64,000 nucleotides of DNA, from contig JACJWC010000002.1 of assembly GCA_020637335.1 (NCBI GenBank), forward strand, positions 234,769-298,768, in the 5' to 3' direction. The DNA is from Acidobacteriota bacterium (GTDB lineage Bacteria; Acidobacteriota; Holophagae; Acanthopleuribacterales; Acanthopleuribacteraceae). The notes beneath the pieces are model-generated. The model worked only from the letters and a program-made list of their open reading frames with translations. It searched no databases and was not told the origin of the DNA. Both the position numbers and the translations under genes were made by a program. This document shows positions 17,612 to 27,409 of the stretch, in pieces (positions within the stretch are counted from its first letter, which is position 1; each line of letters begins with the position of its first letter).

Positions 17612-20086
17612 TTATTGGGTAGGCGCCGAATGACCTGCACCGCCGGAATCTGTTGTGCCGGGAACATTCTCCAACATAGGTTGCAGCGTTTGTGCACCGC
17701 GGTGGTCGGGATGGTTTTGAACCCATTGACGGAGCAATGCATTTGCTTCCTCGGAGGGCGCATAGCGCAACATTTGGCCTAAGAACACGCCGCGCAAATC
17801 GTTGGTTTGTGTCCAAGCCTCCAAATAGCGCTGCAACAGATTGATACCCAGTTCTGGATTGGAACTCAGGAGGATGCGGATATGGTTGACCAGCAGGAAG
17901 TTCCAGCTTCGAGTGTCAGTTTTGGCCCAGCAGCGTTCAAAACCTTCATCGGGATAAACCTGGAGAACGGTTCGAATGAGGGCACTGGCGTGGTCCCAAT
18001 CCATTTCGTCAGGTTCAAAACGAGCCATAATCTCGTCGTGATAGATTTTGGGATCATCACAGGCCAGCACGGCCAAGGCCAGGAACCGGTTGTTGCTGCT
18101 AGCATCGGTGGATTTCAGTTGGCTCAATAATTTTTTGGCTTTTTTGTTGAGTTTCTCTCCGAATAAGGCGTTTAAGGCTGAGGCCCGCACTTCAACCTGG
18201 GCATGTTCAAGCGATTGAACCCACAAATTTTTGACTTTATCTGCGCCCGGTAAGGATTTGGAATTTTGGATAGCATGGGCTTGAACCAGAGGTTCGCGGT
18301 CATTCTCTATGAGCCAAGTCAAGCTCGTCGCCGTGGCGGCTAGATCCAGTTCACAAGCTTTGTCCATGGCATGAATGCGTTTGGCCGGATTGCTGCTTTC
18401 ACGAGCGAGGGCCAACCAGGCCGCATGGGATTGCTGCAGATCGAGATTGGCGAGCAGGAACCCGCGCGGATCCAGATCAAGCCAGCGGGGTTCTGAATCC
18501 AACGGCCAGGTAAAGGTAGCCTGGTTGCGATTGACCCAAAAGGTTTGATGCTGAAGGCCGGCTTGGGTTTGGCACTGGACCTCAAGAGGGAAGCGGAAAA
18601 CGGGATGGTTTTCGGGCCCGGCTTGATGCACGGTCAAACTGAGTTGCCCATCTTGGAATGAATAGGAAACTGCAACCTCTGGGGCGCCTGCTTGGTAGAC
18701 CCAATCATCAAAGAACCAGTCCAGATTCATGCCGGCAAAATCTTTGATGGCATTGGCAAAATCGTTGGTGTCGACCAGATCGTAGGCATGGCGGTTCGCG
18801 TAGCTGTGCAGAACTCGCCAGAAGCGATCCTCGCCCAGGATATGGTGAAGCATGATCAGCGTTGCGGCGCCCCGTCTGTATTCTGAATGGTATTCGCCGT
18901 TGTTTTCGGGCGCACGGTCGGTTTCGACCAGGGGTCCATCATCTTGCAGGGTTGCCTGCTGGTGTTTCCAAACTTCGAGTTGGAAGTGGGATTCGCCAAA
19001 CTGCTGGCGTTCGTACAAAAGTTCAAAATAAGAGGCAAACCCTTCGTTTAACCAGAGATGCGCCCAACTGCGGCAGGTCAACAAATCGCCCCACCAATGG
19101 TGGACCAATTCATGAGCGACGAGATCACGCAGGTCCTCGTACCCATCCATGCGATCGACTGGATCAATGAGTTCCTGGTCGTTGTTGATGGTTACGGTGG
19201 TGTTCTCCATGCCGCCATAGGGGAAATGCGAAACAAAGACCTGGTTATAGACCGGCCAGGGATACAACACGCCGATTTTTTGGTTGAAGAAAGTCAGCAT
19301 TTCGCTGAGTTCGGATTGGGCCAATTGAGCCCGTTCCACCGGCATTCCTTTGGGAATATAAGTCGCCAATACCAAAGGTTGATTGCGGCCTGGCAGGCTG
19401 TAATTCTCGCTGACCTTTTCCCATTCGCCTGCAGCAAATGCGATCAGGTAAGTGACATGCGACTGATCGAGCCGGTGGTGAAAGGTTTGGTAACCGGGCA
19501 GGTTCGGCGTTGGAGAAACGGAAACCAGGCTGCCATTGGCAATTACCGTAAGCGGTTCTGGAACGCTGATACGAGATTCGACAAGGGTTCGGTCATTGGG
19601 ATAATCGTATATGGGTAGCCAATAGCGGTTTTCCATTTCCTCGCCTTGGGTCCAAATTTGATCAGACTCAGGATTCACGCTGCTTTTGACAAAATAAAGG
19701 CCCATTTTTGGATCTTGCCCCGAATAGGTGATTTCGACGGTTATCAGATCATCCGGTCCAAAGCTGCGCTGGGTATCCACTTCAATTCCCGCCCGCGGGG
19801 CTTGTTGAAAGGGCGAAAAACCGCACGATTCGCCATTGACCTTTACGGTTTGAATTTCGAGTCCAACCTGATCGAAACGCAAATGGGACACGGATTGGTA
19901 CAAAGGTTTTAAGCGTTGGGTGACTGTTCCGTTAAAACGTTTTTCTGCGGGGAACAGTTCGAGTTGGTAGGATACTTCCAAAAGGTCATATTCGCGGTCC
20001 GGTTCGAACATGGGGTTTTCGATGGCATCAAAAACCTGACCCCAAAGCGGTAAAAAAAGCGAAAAAAGGAAAAATGCACGGACCAT
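17612..20086 (-). CDS. Secreted M1-family aminopeptidase
   Basis: An 824-residue zinc metallopeptidase with a signal peptide (MVRAFFLFSLFLPLWGQ), so periplasmic or extracellular. The exopeptidase motif GGMENTTVT precedes the zinc site HELVHHWWGD (around residue 325) and the third ligand in NEGFASYFE. An N-terminal beta-saddle domain comes first and a C-terminal HEAT/ARM-like helical domain (~560-800) last, the full M1 layout. It cleaves N-terminal residues from peptides, presumably for nutrition. RBS GAGGTGA; 88 bp upstream of uvrA on the same strand. Confidence 0.93.
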   Translation of the reverse strand: MVRAFFLFSLFLPLWGQVFDAIENPMFEPDREYDLLEVSYQLELFPAEKRFNGTVTQRLKPLYQSVSHLRFDQVGLEIQTVKVNGESCGFSPFQQAPRAGIEVDTQRSFGPDDLITVEITYSGQDPKMGLYFVKSSVNPESDQIWTQGEEMENRYWLPIYDYPNDRTLVESRISVPEPLTVIANGSLVSVSPTPNLPGYQTFHHRLDQSHVTYLIAFAAGEWEKVSENYSLPGRNQPLVLATYIPKGMPVERAQLAQSELSEMLTFFNQKIGVLYPWPVYNQVFVSHFPYGGMENTTVTINNDQELIDPVDRMDGYEDLRDLVAHELVHHWWGDLLTCRSWAHLWLNEGFASYFELLYERQQFGESHFQLEVWKHQQATLQDDGPLVETDRAPENNGEYHSEYRRGAATLIMLHHILGEDRFWRVLHSYANRHAYDLVDTNDFANAIKDFAGMNLDWFFDDWVYQAGAPEVAVSYSFQDGQLSLTVHQAGPENHPVFRFPLEVQCQTQAGLQHQTFWVNRNQATFTWPLDSEPRWLDLDPRGFLLANLDLQQSHAAWLALARESSNPAKRIHAMDKACELDLAATATSLTWLIENDREPLVQAHAIQNSKSLPGADKVKNLWVQSLEHAQVEVRASALNALFGEKLNKKAKKLLSQLKSTDASSNNRFLALAVLACDDPKIYHDEIMARFEPDEMDWDHASALIRTVLQVYPDEGFERCWAKTDTRSWNFLLVNHIRILLSSNPELGINLLQRYLEAWTQTNDLRGVFLGQMLRYAPSEEANALLRQWVQNHPDHRGAQTLQPMLENVPGTTDSGGAGHSAPTQ

Positions 20087-20224
20087 GAATTGTCACCTCG
20101 AAACGGGTAGTATAGCTCCAAATCGGGAAAGCACGTGATGGGCTTTTTTGTTTTTACGCAATTCGACGAAGGATTCCCTCAAAACGGCGATTTTTTTAAC
20201 AGCTGGTGAACGGAAATGTCGAAT

Positions 20225-21535
20225 TTAGAGCAAATGTCTGGCTTTGATTTCCAGGTAGCGGTTGATCAGCCCCGAACTGATTTGGTCTGGCAGGCTTTCC
20301 AAAACCAATGCACCTTGCTTTTTGAGGTTGGCGAGTACATTGCGTTGCCAGTCCAGGATATGCGCAGCCGCAGCCATTTCGTAAAGGTCTTTGCGGTCGA
20401 TGGGCGGTTCTTTGATGATTTGGTTCAGGGCCGGATCCTGGATCTGGACACATAACGGTAGGTGTCGTCCAGCCAAAACGCTGAGATGGCGTTGGACTTG
20501 TTTGGCATTGACCTCGTCCAGGATTTGGGTAAACAGGATGACCAAGCTGCGCTTACGGAAATGGGTGGAGAGGTGCTCAAAGGCTTTATCGAAATTGCTT
20601 TCCTGGTACTGGGGGAACAAATCAAAAGAGGCGTGAATCATCTGCTGCAGATGGAACGCCCCGGACTTGGCGACGACCGAAGCTTGGACATCGGAGGAAA
20701 AGGCAATTAGACCAACCCGGTCACCGGCCTTAAGGGCAACATAAGACAGCAGCAACATGGCATTCAGCGCGCGGTCGAGTAAGGTCAAACCATCGAATTG
20801 GCCAGTCATCATCCGCCCACAATCCAACATGAAAATAAGGGTTTGGTTCTCTTCGGGCCGGTAATTGCGGGCCATTAGTAACCGGCGTTTGGCGGACGAT
20901 TTCCAGTCGATAATGCGAAACTCATCGCCCTTTACATATTCGCGCAAGCTCTCGAACTCTTGGTCACCGCCCAGTTTCCGGACCTTGCGCACGCCCAGCA
21001 GGTGTTCGTGGTTGGTACGCGCCAAAAGGGCCAGGTCTTCCATGCGTTTAATATTGGGATAGACATGAATTTCCTTGAGAGCCTCCAGTTTGAAACTGCG
21101 ATTCCAAAAGCCGAACCGGCTCTGAGCCAGGACTTTGACCCATTGACTGGTGTAGCGTCCGCGCTGATATGGACACAAGGTGTAGGGGATTTCCAAACGC
21201 GCAGAAGGGCTGGTCAATCGATGAGGGAGGCCTTCAACGGCCATACTTTCGGGAAATTCGGCCCAAATCTCAAGCGCGATCGGGTAAGGTGAGCGCACAT
21301 CCAGCCAAAGTTGGTGCTCGTGTGTATGTTCCAGCGAGTGGATGCGGCTACCGGTTCGCGTCGCCTCAAACCAGGTCTTCTTGGGCAGGAACAGCAGGTC
21401 CATCAGCGCGATACCCAAAACAATTCCGTCCAAAACCAAGATGAACTGGGTTGCGGGCGGATAAAAGGTCAAGGTAAATGTCGCAATGGCTGGAATGGCC
21501 AGCAGCGCAACCAGGCGAGGACTGGGGATGATCAT
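20225..21535 (-). CDS. DUF58 protein (MoxR-associated)
   Basis: A 436-residue protein with two N-terminal transmembrane helices and the DUF58 core (FESLREYVKGDEFRIIDWKSSAKRRLLMARNYRPEENQ pattern, around residues 190-235), followed by a VWA-like domain with FMLDCGRMMTG. DUF58 proteins act with a MoxR AAA+ ATPase, probably in maturation or regulation of an envelope complex. Its ATG overlaps the moxR stop (ATGA), so translation is coupled. Last gene of the operon. Confidence 0.9.
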   Translation of the reverse strand: MIIPSPRLVALLAIPAIATFTLTFYPPATQFILVLDGIVLGIALMDLLFLPKKTWFEATRTGSRIHSLEHTHEHQLWLDVRSPYPIALEIWAEFPESMAVEGLPHRLTSPSARLEIPYTLCPYQRGRYTSQWVKVLAQSRFGFWNRSFKLEALKEIHVYPNIKRMEDLALLARTNHEHLLGVRKVRKLGGDQEFESLREYVKGDEFRIIDWKSSAKRRLLMARNYRPEENQTLIFMLDCGRMMTGQFDGLTLLDRALNAMLLLSYVALKAGDRVGLIAFSSDVQASVVAKSGAFHLQQMIHASFDLFPQYQESNFDKAFEHLSTHFRKRSLVILFTQILDEVNAKQVQRHLSVLAGRHLPLCVQIQDPALNQIIKEPPIDRKDLYEMAAAAHILDWQRNVLANLKKQGALVLESLPDQISSGLINRYLEIKARHLL

Positions 21536-22515
21536 CGAGGGACTTCAACCGACTTAAAGCATTCCTGCAGGATGCTGTCTGCGCTGATCCCTTCCACTTC
21601 CGTTTCTGGAGCCAGGGTGATGCGGTGGCGCATGGTGGGCAAGGCCAATTCCATAACGTCATCAGGCACCACATAGGCACGGCCCCGCATGGCGGCCAAG
21701 GTACGTGCGGCCTGGACCAAAGTGACGCCAGCCCGCGGCGATGCACCCGTGTAAATCCCTTGCCAGGAGCGGGTTGCGCGTACCAGGTTGGCAATGAAAC
21801 GGACAATTTTTTCCTGAACCTGAACGGATTGGATGAACTGGTCCATTTTGGCCAAGATGTCGCGATCAACCACCGCCCGCAGGCTGGACTCCAGGATTTG
21901 CATCGGGTTCTGCGGCGCAATGAATTGGTTGAGAATGGCCAATTCGTTGTCCATATCGGGGTAATGAATCATCAGCTTGAACATAAAGCGGTCGAGCTGG
22001 GCTTCCGGCAGATTGTAGGTGCCTTCCGTTTCAATGGGGTTTTGGGTGGCGATCACCAGAAATGGTTCGGGCATTTTGAAGCGTTTGCCATCCACGGTTA
22101 CCTGACGTTCCTGCATGACTTCTAGCAGGGCGGCGTGGGTTTTGGCCGGTGAACGGTTGATTTCATCGGCCAGAAGGATGTTGGTGAAAATGGGGCCGGG
22201 ATGGAACTTGAAGTCGCCCAATTTTTCGTCAAACACGTGGGTCCCGGTTACGTCGGCGGGCATGAGGTCAGGGGTAAACTGAATCCGATTAAACCGGCAG
22301 CCCATAACCTTGCCCAGCGCGCGGGCCAGCAGGGTTTTACCCAGGCCTGGCACCCCTTCTAATAACACGTGGCCGCCAGTCAGTAGCGCAACCAACACGC
22401 CCTGGAACAGTTCCTTTTGGCCGTAAAAGACACGGCCCACCTCGGATTCAATGCGATCGACCACGGCCTGAACCGGGTTTTTTTCTTGTCTGGGAAGATC
22501 GAGTTCAATTTCCAT
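21532..22515 (-). CDS. MoxR-family AAA+ ATPase
   Basis: A 327-residue AAA+ protein: Walker A GVPGLGKT, Walker B ILLADEINR, sensor 1 IATQNPIETEG and sensor 2 within GASPRAGVTL. All catalytic elements are intact. MoxR ATPases serve as chaperones for VWA/DUF58 partners, here the next gene. The gene directly abuts the DUF4350 gene upstream (stop at 22516, start at 22515). Confidence 0.95.
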   Translation of the reverse strand: MEIELDLPRQEKNPVQAVVDRIESEVGRVFYGQKELFQGVLVALLTGGHVLLEGVPGLGKTLLARALGKVMGCRFNRIQFTPDLMPADVTGTHVFDEKLGDFKFHPGPIFTNILLADEINRSPAKTHAALLEVMQERQVTVDGKRFKMPEPFLVIATQNPIETEGTYNLPEAQLDRFMFKLMIHYPDMDNELAILNQFIAPQNPMQILESSLRAVVDRDILAKMDQFIQSVQVQEKIVRFIANLVRATRSWQGIYTGASPRAGVTLVQAARTLAAMRGRAYVVPDDVMELALPTMRHRITLAPETEVEGISADSILQECFKSVEVPR

Positions 22516-23589
22516 TTAACGCTCCAACAGTTTCTGGATTTTTTCAATGGCTTCCTGTTCACTGGCTACCTGATGTTTGGGTGCCTGATGTAAGAAGTGG
22601 TGAACAAGGAAATAGGCGCGCTGGTAATGACCGGTCTGCGCCAAACGTCGGCCCAAGGCGCGAACGTGGTCTGAAAAGCTGAGTGATTCGGCCCGTTTCT
22701 GGAGCGGACCATAGCCGATAATGAGCGATTTGCCCCAAAAAAAGAACAGCATGAGCAAAAAGAACTGCAGGGCCATCCAATTGAGCGGGAAGACCCGGAT
22801 CAGGCCCAAAATATCCTCTTCTGGCGGTTGGGCCGGCGAGAGGTTGGGCCACTGAATGATTTGGGCCGTTTTCCCGTGTAGGTAAGGGGTGAGCAGATCC
22901 TCCAGCAGGGCGTAACGGTCCGGGTGGATCATGCTGTAGTTCAGGAAGAGCTCCGAACTGGAAAAATAAAGAATCCCGCTTTCGGTGTCTCGGTCCTCGT
23001 CATCGTAAGCGGTGCCGATGTAGCAGGCGTAACTACCGGCCTCGGTCCAGGCCAGTTCCCAATAGGGTTCTTCATAGTGCAAAGCGCCCGGAACGGCCAA
23101 TTCAATTCCCGTATCGCCATCGGCCTGGTCCTGGTCCAATACTGCGCGTTGCGTGTCGCCTTCATAGATGAACGGGTACAGGTCGGGACCCGCCAAGATA
23201 TCGGGTAGGCCTTCGGGCAGATCCTCAAGAGAGCGCCCTTCAGGAAAGGTTTGGACCTGATCAAACCAAAAGCTTTTTTCGTTGCGGTAGGTATTGCCAA
23301 CCACGATCAGCAAATGGTTTTCATACGGAGCCAAAGTTTCGATCCAGGCGTCAAAATCCTCTTCTTGGAAGCCAATCTGCATAGGATCGAACCAGATATA
23401 GACATCTTTCATATCTTCAGGGTTGGCGCGAAAGGATTCGCTCACCTCAAAACCCTTTGATTTCAGTAAATGGGTGAATAACAAAATGCCATTGGGGCTA
23501 TCGCCTTTTGTTGTTGCGTAGGGAAAGAACCAGGATGGTTTCTGACAGCCTGCCAAAGCGAAAACCAGCAGTAAAAAGGACTTTTTCAT
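22516..23589 (-). CDS. DUF4350 lipoprotein-like membrane protein
   Basis: A 357-residue protein with a lipobox-like start (LLVFALAGC), a Rossmann-like region (YIWFDP..., LLIVVGNTYRNE) typical of DUF4350, one transmembrane helix around residues 268-288 (FPLNWMALQFFLLMLFFFWG), and a cytoplasmic tail (YGPLQKRAESLSFSDHVRALG). Lies between DUF4129-like and moxR genes, a classical arrangement. Overlaps the upstream gene by four bases. Confidence 0.78.
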   Translation of the reverse strand: MKKSFLLLVFALAGCQKPSWFFPYATTKGDSPNGILLFTHLLKSKGFEVSESFRANPEDMKDVYIWFDPMQIGFQEEDFDAWIETLAPYENHLLIVVGNTYRNEKSFWFDQVQTFPEGRSLEDLPEGLPDILAGPDLYPFIYEGDTQRAVLDQDQADGDTGIELAVPGALHYEEPYWELAWTEAGSYACYIGTAYDDEDRDTESGILYFSSSELFLNYSMIHPDRYALLEDLLTPYLHGKTAQIIQWPNLSPAQPPEEDILGLIRVFPLNWMALQFFLLMLFFFWGKSLIIGYGPLQKRAESLSFSDHVRALGRRLAQTGHYQRAYFLVHHFLHQAPKHQVASEQEAIEKIQKLLER

Positions 23590-24257
23590 GCGGGCGCCTC
23601 GCTGGGCAGGTTCATACGTTCGGCGTTTCGAAGCATCTGATCCCAGAGTTGCGCATCATTGGGATTGGGTCCAAAAAAGTGGATCTCGAAACTTTCAATT
23701 AAGCTGCCGAGAAAGCCGGATAAACGGGGTTCTTTCAATTCGCGCAAAAACATTCGGTTGGTTTTGGCCGGATGCAAGCGAATCAGGTGGGCTGCATCCA
23801 ATTCCACCAGAACATAACCGTAAAGCAGGGCAAAGGCTTTGGCGATGTCACCCCTGCGCCGTGCCTCCTTAGCCAAATGCAATAAATCGCCTTCGGCTTG
23901 TAAGGATTCGGGTAAGAGGTGGGTGCGAAAGGTTTTGCTAGGCCGGGATTGTTCGGGCATGCTGGCAATGTTTGCACCCTTGAATTGAAGAATGAGATAA
24001 AGCACGCCAGCCACAAATACAGCGACCAGCAAAACAATAAAAATGGAGGAGAAGCCGGCAAATCCACCTTCAGGCAAATTAAGCGATTCTCGTTCAACGG
24101 GCTCGGGCCGTTTTTTCTGCTTGGGCACATACGGCATTTCGACCCGTTTGAGTTGTTCATTGCCGGGCGTGTACCAGGACTTGGACGCCTCTGCGCGCAC
24201 GACCTGCGGATCGCTGTCAGGCGCACTTTGCAGCACGAGCAGGAAAAGTAAAATCAA
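23586..24257 (-). CDS. DUF4129-like membrane protein
   Basis: A 223-residue protein with a signal sequence, a single transmembrane helix (about residues 70-90, SIFIVLLVAVFVAGVLYLIL) and a cytoplasmic C-terminal domain matching DUF4129: HLAKEARRRGDIAKAFALLYGYVL...KTNRMFLRELK (pattern given by its conserved positions). DUF4129 proteins accompany MoxR/DUF58 systems. ATGA overlaps on both sides. Confidence 0.75.
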   Translation of the reverse strand: MILLFLLVLQSAPDSDPQVVRAEASKSWYTPGNEQLKRVEMPYVPKQKKRPEPVERESLNLPEGGFAGFSSIFIVLLVAVFVAGVLYLILQFKGANIASMPEQSRPSKTFRTHLLPESLQAEGDLLHLAKEARRRGDIAKAFALLYGYVLVELDAAHLIRLHPAKTNRMFLRELKEPRLSGFLGSLIESFEIHFFGPNPNDAQLWDQMLRNAERMNLPSEAPA

Positions 24258-25006
24258 ACCAAATCTCCGTAGCGCAGTTGCAGGCCCAGGTCCCAGCCTT
24301 CAGTTCGTGTGCGCGCATCGATGTAAGTCAGAAAATCCACCACGGGCCAGTAGATCAGCATGGGTAAAACCGTTAGGGTCGACCAAACATAGGGACTGAC
24401 AACCTCGGTTGTATATTTGGAATGGGTCGCGCCAAATGCGATGGTCAGCAGGAAATCCAAACCAATCCAGATACAAAATCCGCCGGCAACACTCAGCACG
24501 GTCATGAGAACCAGCATGGCGCTGCCATTGTGGTCGGCGCCGCGGAAAAAGCTGAGTCGTTTACTGTAATCGGATCCGCGTAACCCTTCCAAATAACGAA
24601 TTTCCAAATAATGGCGATGCACAAAACTGAGAATGATGATGCCGATAAAGGTCAGAATCAAGACGGCCCGAAACCCAACGTCCAACAGGAGCCGCGGTAG
24701 GGCCCGCAAGGTCTGACGAATGGCCACCTGCGCTTGTGCTTTCTGGTTGAATAAGGCCTCTGAACTGTAGAGTACGATGGGCAGGTGGATGATGGGCATC
24801 TCTGCCATCCACAAAAGGTAGGACGAGGACCAATCCCAACCCAAGGCGCGAATAATTAAGGGATTGATCAAGGTCAGCGGCAGGATGAAAATTAAGCCAA
24901 TCAAGGCCAAACCCGGTGCGAATTTGCGAATAAAAATTAATCCCAAATCGAGGATTTCAAAAAGGGTACGCGGACGCAGGACAATCTGGATGCTGGTCAG
25001 TTCCAC
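24254..25006 (-). CDS. Integral membrane protein of the MoxR operon
   Basis: A 250-residue protein with five or six hydrophobic segments and no soluble domain. The region PRLLLDVGFRAVLILTFIG and a conserved-looking ARTRTEGWDLGLQLR tail resemble the multi-spanning proteins commonly found between SpoIIM-like and DUF4129 genes. No enzyme motif. It overlaps the upstream gene by ten bases. Confidence 0.7.
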   Translation of the reverse strand: MELTSIQIVLRPRTLFEILDLGLIFIRKFAPGLALIGLIFILPLTLINPLIIRALGWDWSSSYLLWMAEMPIIHLPIVLYSSEALFNQKAQAQVAIRQTLRALPRLLLDVGFRAVLILTFIGIIILSFVHRHYLEIRYLEGLRGSDYSKRLSFFRGADHNGSAMLVLMTVLSVAGGFCIWIGLDFLLTIAFGATHSKYTTEVVSPYVWSTLTVLPMLIYWPVVDFLTYIDARTRTEGWDLGLQLRYGDLV

Positions 25007-25947
25007 GGGACGCCCCCGGGCCGCAAGCGAGGTAAATTGAAATAGACCAGCAGGGCAAAAGCGGTCAGAGCCATGATCGCCACTTTAACCGCTAAGGGCA
25101 GATTGGAGGGCGAAACAAAACCTTCAATAAAGGCGGCCAGGAAAATCAGCAGGCTGGCAAAGGCGATCATGGGCAAGGTGTCCAAAGCCTCTTTGCGCAA
25201 GCTCTTCAAGCGGGTCATCCCGCGCGTATCGACCAAGGCATAACCGACCTTCAAGCCGCAGGCGCCAGCCAGACAAATGCCGGTCAGCTCAAACGGTCCG
25301 TGGGCCAGGACAAACTCTCCGAAGTTTGGGGCATATTCGCCACTCAACATATAGCCAAAGACAGTGCCCAATAAGATGCCATTAAAGATGAGTGCGTAGA
25401 TCGATCCAATGCCAAACAATACGCCCCAGCCAAAACATTGCAGCCCGATCGAGACGTTGTGGAAGATGTAAAAGCTGGCGGCACCGGCCCCTTCGGCGGC
25501 GCTCGCACGCACGGCCTTTTCGGAATACATCTCATTAAATTGGGCCAGCATTTCGGCCCCGACAATGTGCTCTGCAAATTGGTTGTTGGCGTAGGCCAGG
25601 GCGCATGAAATCAGGAAGGGAATCCAGAAAAGCCCGAATCCCATGCGCACGTAGCGGTTGCCCATCATCATGTAGGGAAGCCGGAAGAACCAGGCCTTAA
25701 AGTCCCAGCGGTAAAGGAAGCTATCTTTATACAAGACGGCGTGGGTGCGTGCAGCCAATTGGTTTAAATATTGGATGGAGGGTTCGGGTAATCGGTAGCT
25801 GTAGGCCAAGGAGATGTCGGTACACAGTCCGCGATACAACTGGCTGAGCTCCAACCATTGGTCGGCGTTTTCCAGGTGGCCTTCCAGGCGGGTTTCCAGC
25901 TTCTCCCAGCGTTTTCGGCGTTCGGCTACGAATTGGATTGAACTCAT
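24997..25947 (-). CDS. SpoIIM/DUF95-family membrane protein
   Basis: A 316-residue protein with a helical N-terminal domain (RRKRWEKLETRLE...) and about five transmembrane helices. The loop FYIFHNVSIGLQCFGWG and GPFELTGICLAGACGLKVG are characteristic of stage II sporulation protein M-like (DUF95) proteins, which are widespread in non-sporulating bacteria next to RDD and MoxR genes. Membrane role unknown. ATGA overlap with the RDD gene. Confidence 0.85.
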   Translation of the reverse strand: MSSIQFVAERRKRWEKLETRLEGHLENADQWLELSQLYRGLCTDISLAYSYRLPEPSIQYLNQLAARTHAVLYKDSFLYRWDFKAWFFRLPYMMMGNRYVRMGFGLFWIPFLISCALAYANNQFAEHIVGAEMLAQFNEMYSEKAVRASAAEGAGAASFYIFHNVSIGLQCFGWGVLFGIGSIYALIFNGILLGTVFGYMLSGEYAPNFGEFVLAHGPFELTGICLAGACGLKVGYALVDTRGMTRLKSLRKEALDTLPMIAFASLLIFLAAFIEGFVSPSNLPLAVKVAIMALTAFALLVYFNLPRLRPGGVPWN

Positions 25948-26744
25948 CGGTCCACCCCAAACAATTTGATGTAGCAGACTTGAAGAATGACGTCATTGGA
26001 GAGTTGCTCTGGAATAGCAAAGCGTTGACGCAGACGTTCCACAAAGGGTTCCGCTAACTCCTCGCGACGGGCCTGACTAAACGCTGGTCTCCGGTGAATA
26101 TAGCGGATCAGGGCTTGGGAATCGCCACGGTTGAGTTGGATTTTGGGGAAGCCGGCCATGGCGGGTTCCAGCTGGTTGACGTCTAATTGGGATTGGGTCA
26201 GGAGAACCTCGCGTTCAACCCGGACGACGATGGTGCCGGCTGCCAGATCGCCCAAGCGTTGGCGTTTCTGAGTGAAAAAACAGGAAAAAAAGCCAACCCC
26301 GTAAAAAGGTAACAATACGAGCGATCCCGTGTTGCCGTAATAGGGGAAAGAATCCGCCATACGCAATAAGTTGCGCAGAAACGATTGGCCCCAGGAAATG
26401 GGTGTTCCGCGATCGCTGATTACGCGAATGCCCAGGATCTTTTTGCCTAAGGTTTGGCCTTTCCACAAAGCTTCCAACACAATGAAATACAACCACCACA
26501 CGGTGATGGCAACCAAAATACCAAACAGGGTGGAGAACATGGCCAAGCCACCGCCCATGAACACGCCTAACAGGGAGAAGCCGAAGTTGATCAGCAGCAT
26601 GATTGTGAGGATAAAAACATGATCGAGCCCGTAGGCGAACATGCGTTGAAAGATGCCGGCTTGGTAGAAGCGGAACTCCGAGTATTCGGGTGTCTCCACG
26701 TTGAAAACGGTATCCATTGGTTTTTGCCGCTGACTGGCCTGCAC
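25944..26744 (-). CDS. RDD-family membrane protein
   Basis: First gene of the seven-gene operon. The GTG at 26744 is chosen because GGGAGGA lies seven bases upstream; the in-frame ATG at 26717 has no RBS. It carries the RDD domain (AYGLDHVFILTIMLL, with the domain's Arg-Asp-Asp reduced to a xxD form, then GQTLGKKILGIRV) and three transmembrane helices, followed by a soluble C-terminal region of ~90 residues. RDD proteins are membrane components, sometimes transport-related. Confidence 0.8.
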   Translation of the reverse strand: MQASQRQKPMDTVFNVETPEYSEFRFYQAGIFQRMFAYGLDHVFILTIMLLINFGFSLLGVFMGGGLAMFSTLFGILVAITVWWLYFIVLEALWKGQTLGKKILGIRVISDRGTPISWGQSFLRNLLRMADSFPYYGNTGSLVLLPFYGVGFFSCFFTQKRQRLGDLAAGTIVVRVEREVLLTQSQLDVNQLEPAMAGFPKIQLNRGDSQALIRYIHRRPAFSQARREELAEPFVERLRQRFAIPEQLSNDVILQVCYIKLFGVDR

Positions 26745-26939
26745 CTTGATTCCTCCCAATCCGCCCAAAATAGCACAGCCACCCACAGTTCAGCACGGAG
26801 TAAATTTGAAAGATATGGTTTTTTGCTACTGTGTTAAAAAAAATACTATTTGTTAATGTGGCGGATATGGCTAGGGTGGGCTGATGGGTTTCTCGGCGAC
26901 TTCTTCTTCGGTGAAATCGATTGAAAATTTGGGGATTAC

Positions 26940-26966
26940 AAAAAAAGGGGTGCGTTGGGCACCCCT
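26940..26966 (-). terminator. Intrinsic terminator of the peptide operon
   Basis: On the minus strand, GGGGTGC - CCAAC - GCACCCC is followed by a run of at least six T. It lies 41 bp beyond the stop codon of the last precursor peptide and closes the operon running from 34.1 kb. Confidence 0.85.
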
Positions 26967-27006
26967 TTTCGTTTCCTGTACAGAAAACGTTGATCGATTG
27001 AATCGC

Positions 27007-27168
27007 TTACTTTACGCCGCAACCTGCAACGTTATTGATATTGCATTTGTTGTTTACGGTCGGTTCTACGCCATTGACGGCTACGATCATAGCCATTTCC
27101 ATGCGCGACTCTAATTCCTCGATGCCGAGAATTTCCAGGTTTTCAGTTTTTTTGATTTCATTGGACAT
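27007..27168 (-). CDS. RiPP precursor peptide 1
   Basis: A 53-residue peptide, found by hand because it is too short for ORF calling. ATG at 27168 with AAGGAG nine bases upstream. It has a conserved leader (LEILGIEELESRMEMA, residues 11-26), a variable linker and a C-terminal core (NNKCNINNVAGCGVK, 39-53) with Cys42 and Cys50 spaced C-x7-C. Leader and core match the two other peptides of this operon (30113 and 33750) while the linkers differ, the pattern expected of precursors recognised by one maturation machinery. Last gene before the terminator; 240 bp of featureless DNA separates it from the propeller gene. Confidence 0.8.
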   Translation of the reverse strand: MSNEIKKTENLEILGIEELESRMEMAMIVAVNGVEPTVNNKCNINNVAGCGVK

Positions 27169-27409
27169 TGGAGACTCCTTTTTTTGGCGGTTACGCCTTG
27201 ATTTGATGGCCGTTGCCGGCCTTATTCACGCCGGGGGGCGCGTTACCTGGACCGTTGGGGTCAGGCAATTGTTGGTGGATAAAATATCCGAGGAAGTATT
27301 AATCCTTTTTTTTCATGTGTTTGCGATGGAAATGCAGGGGTTTGGCGGCGGACACACTTTTGGTATCCTCCTTTTGGCTTTGCAGTGAAATGGTTATGGA
27401 ATCCGGTGT

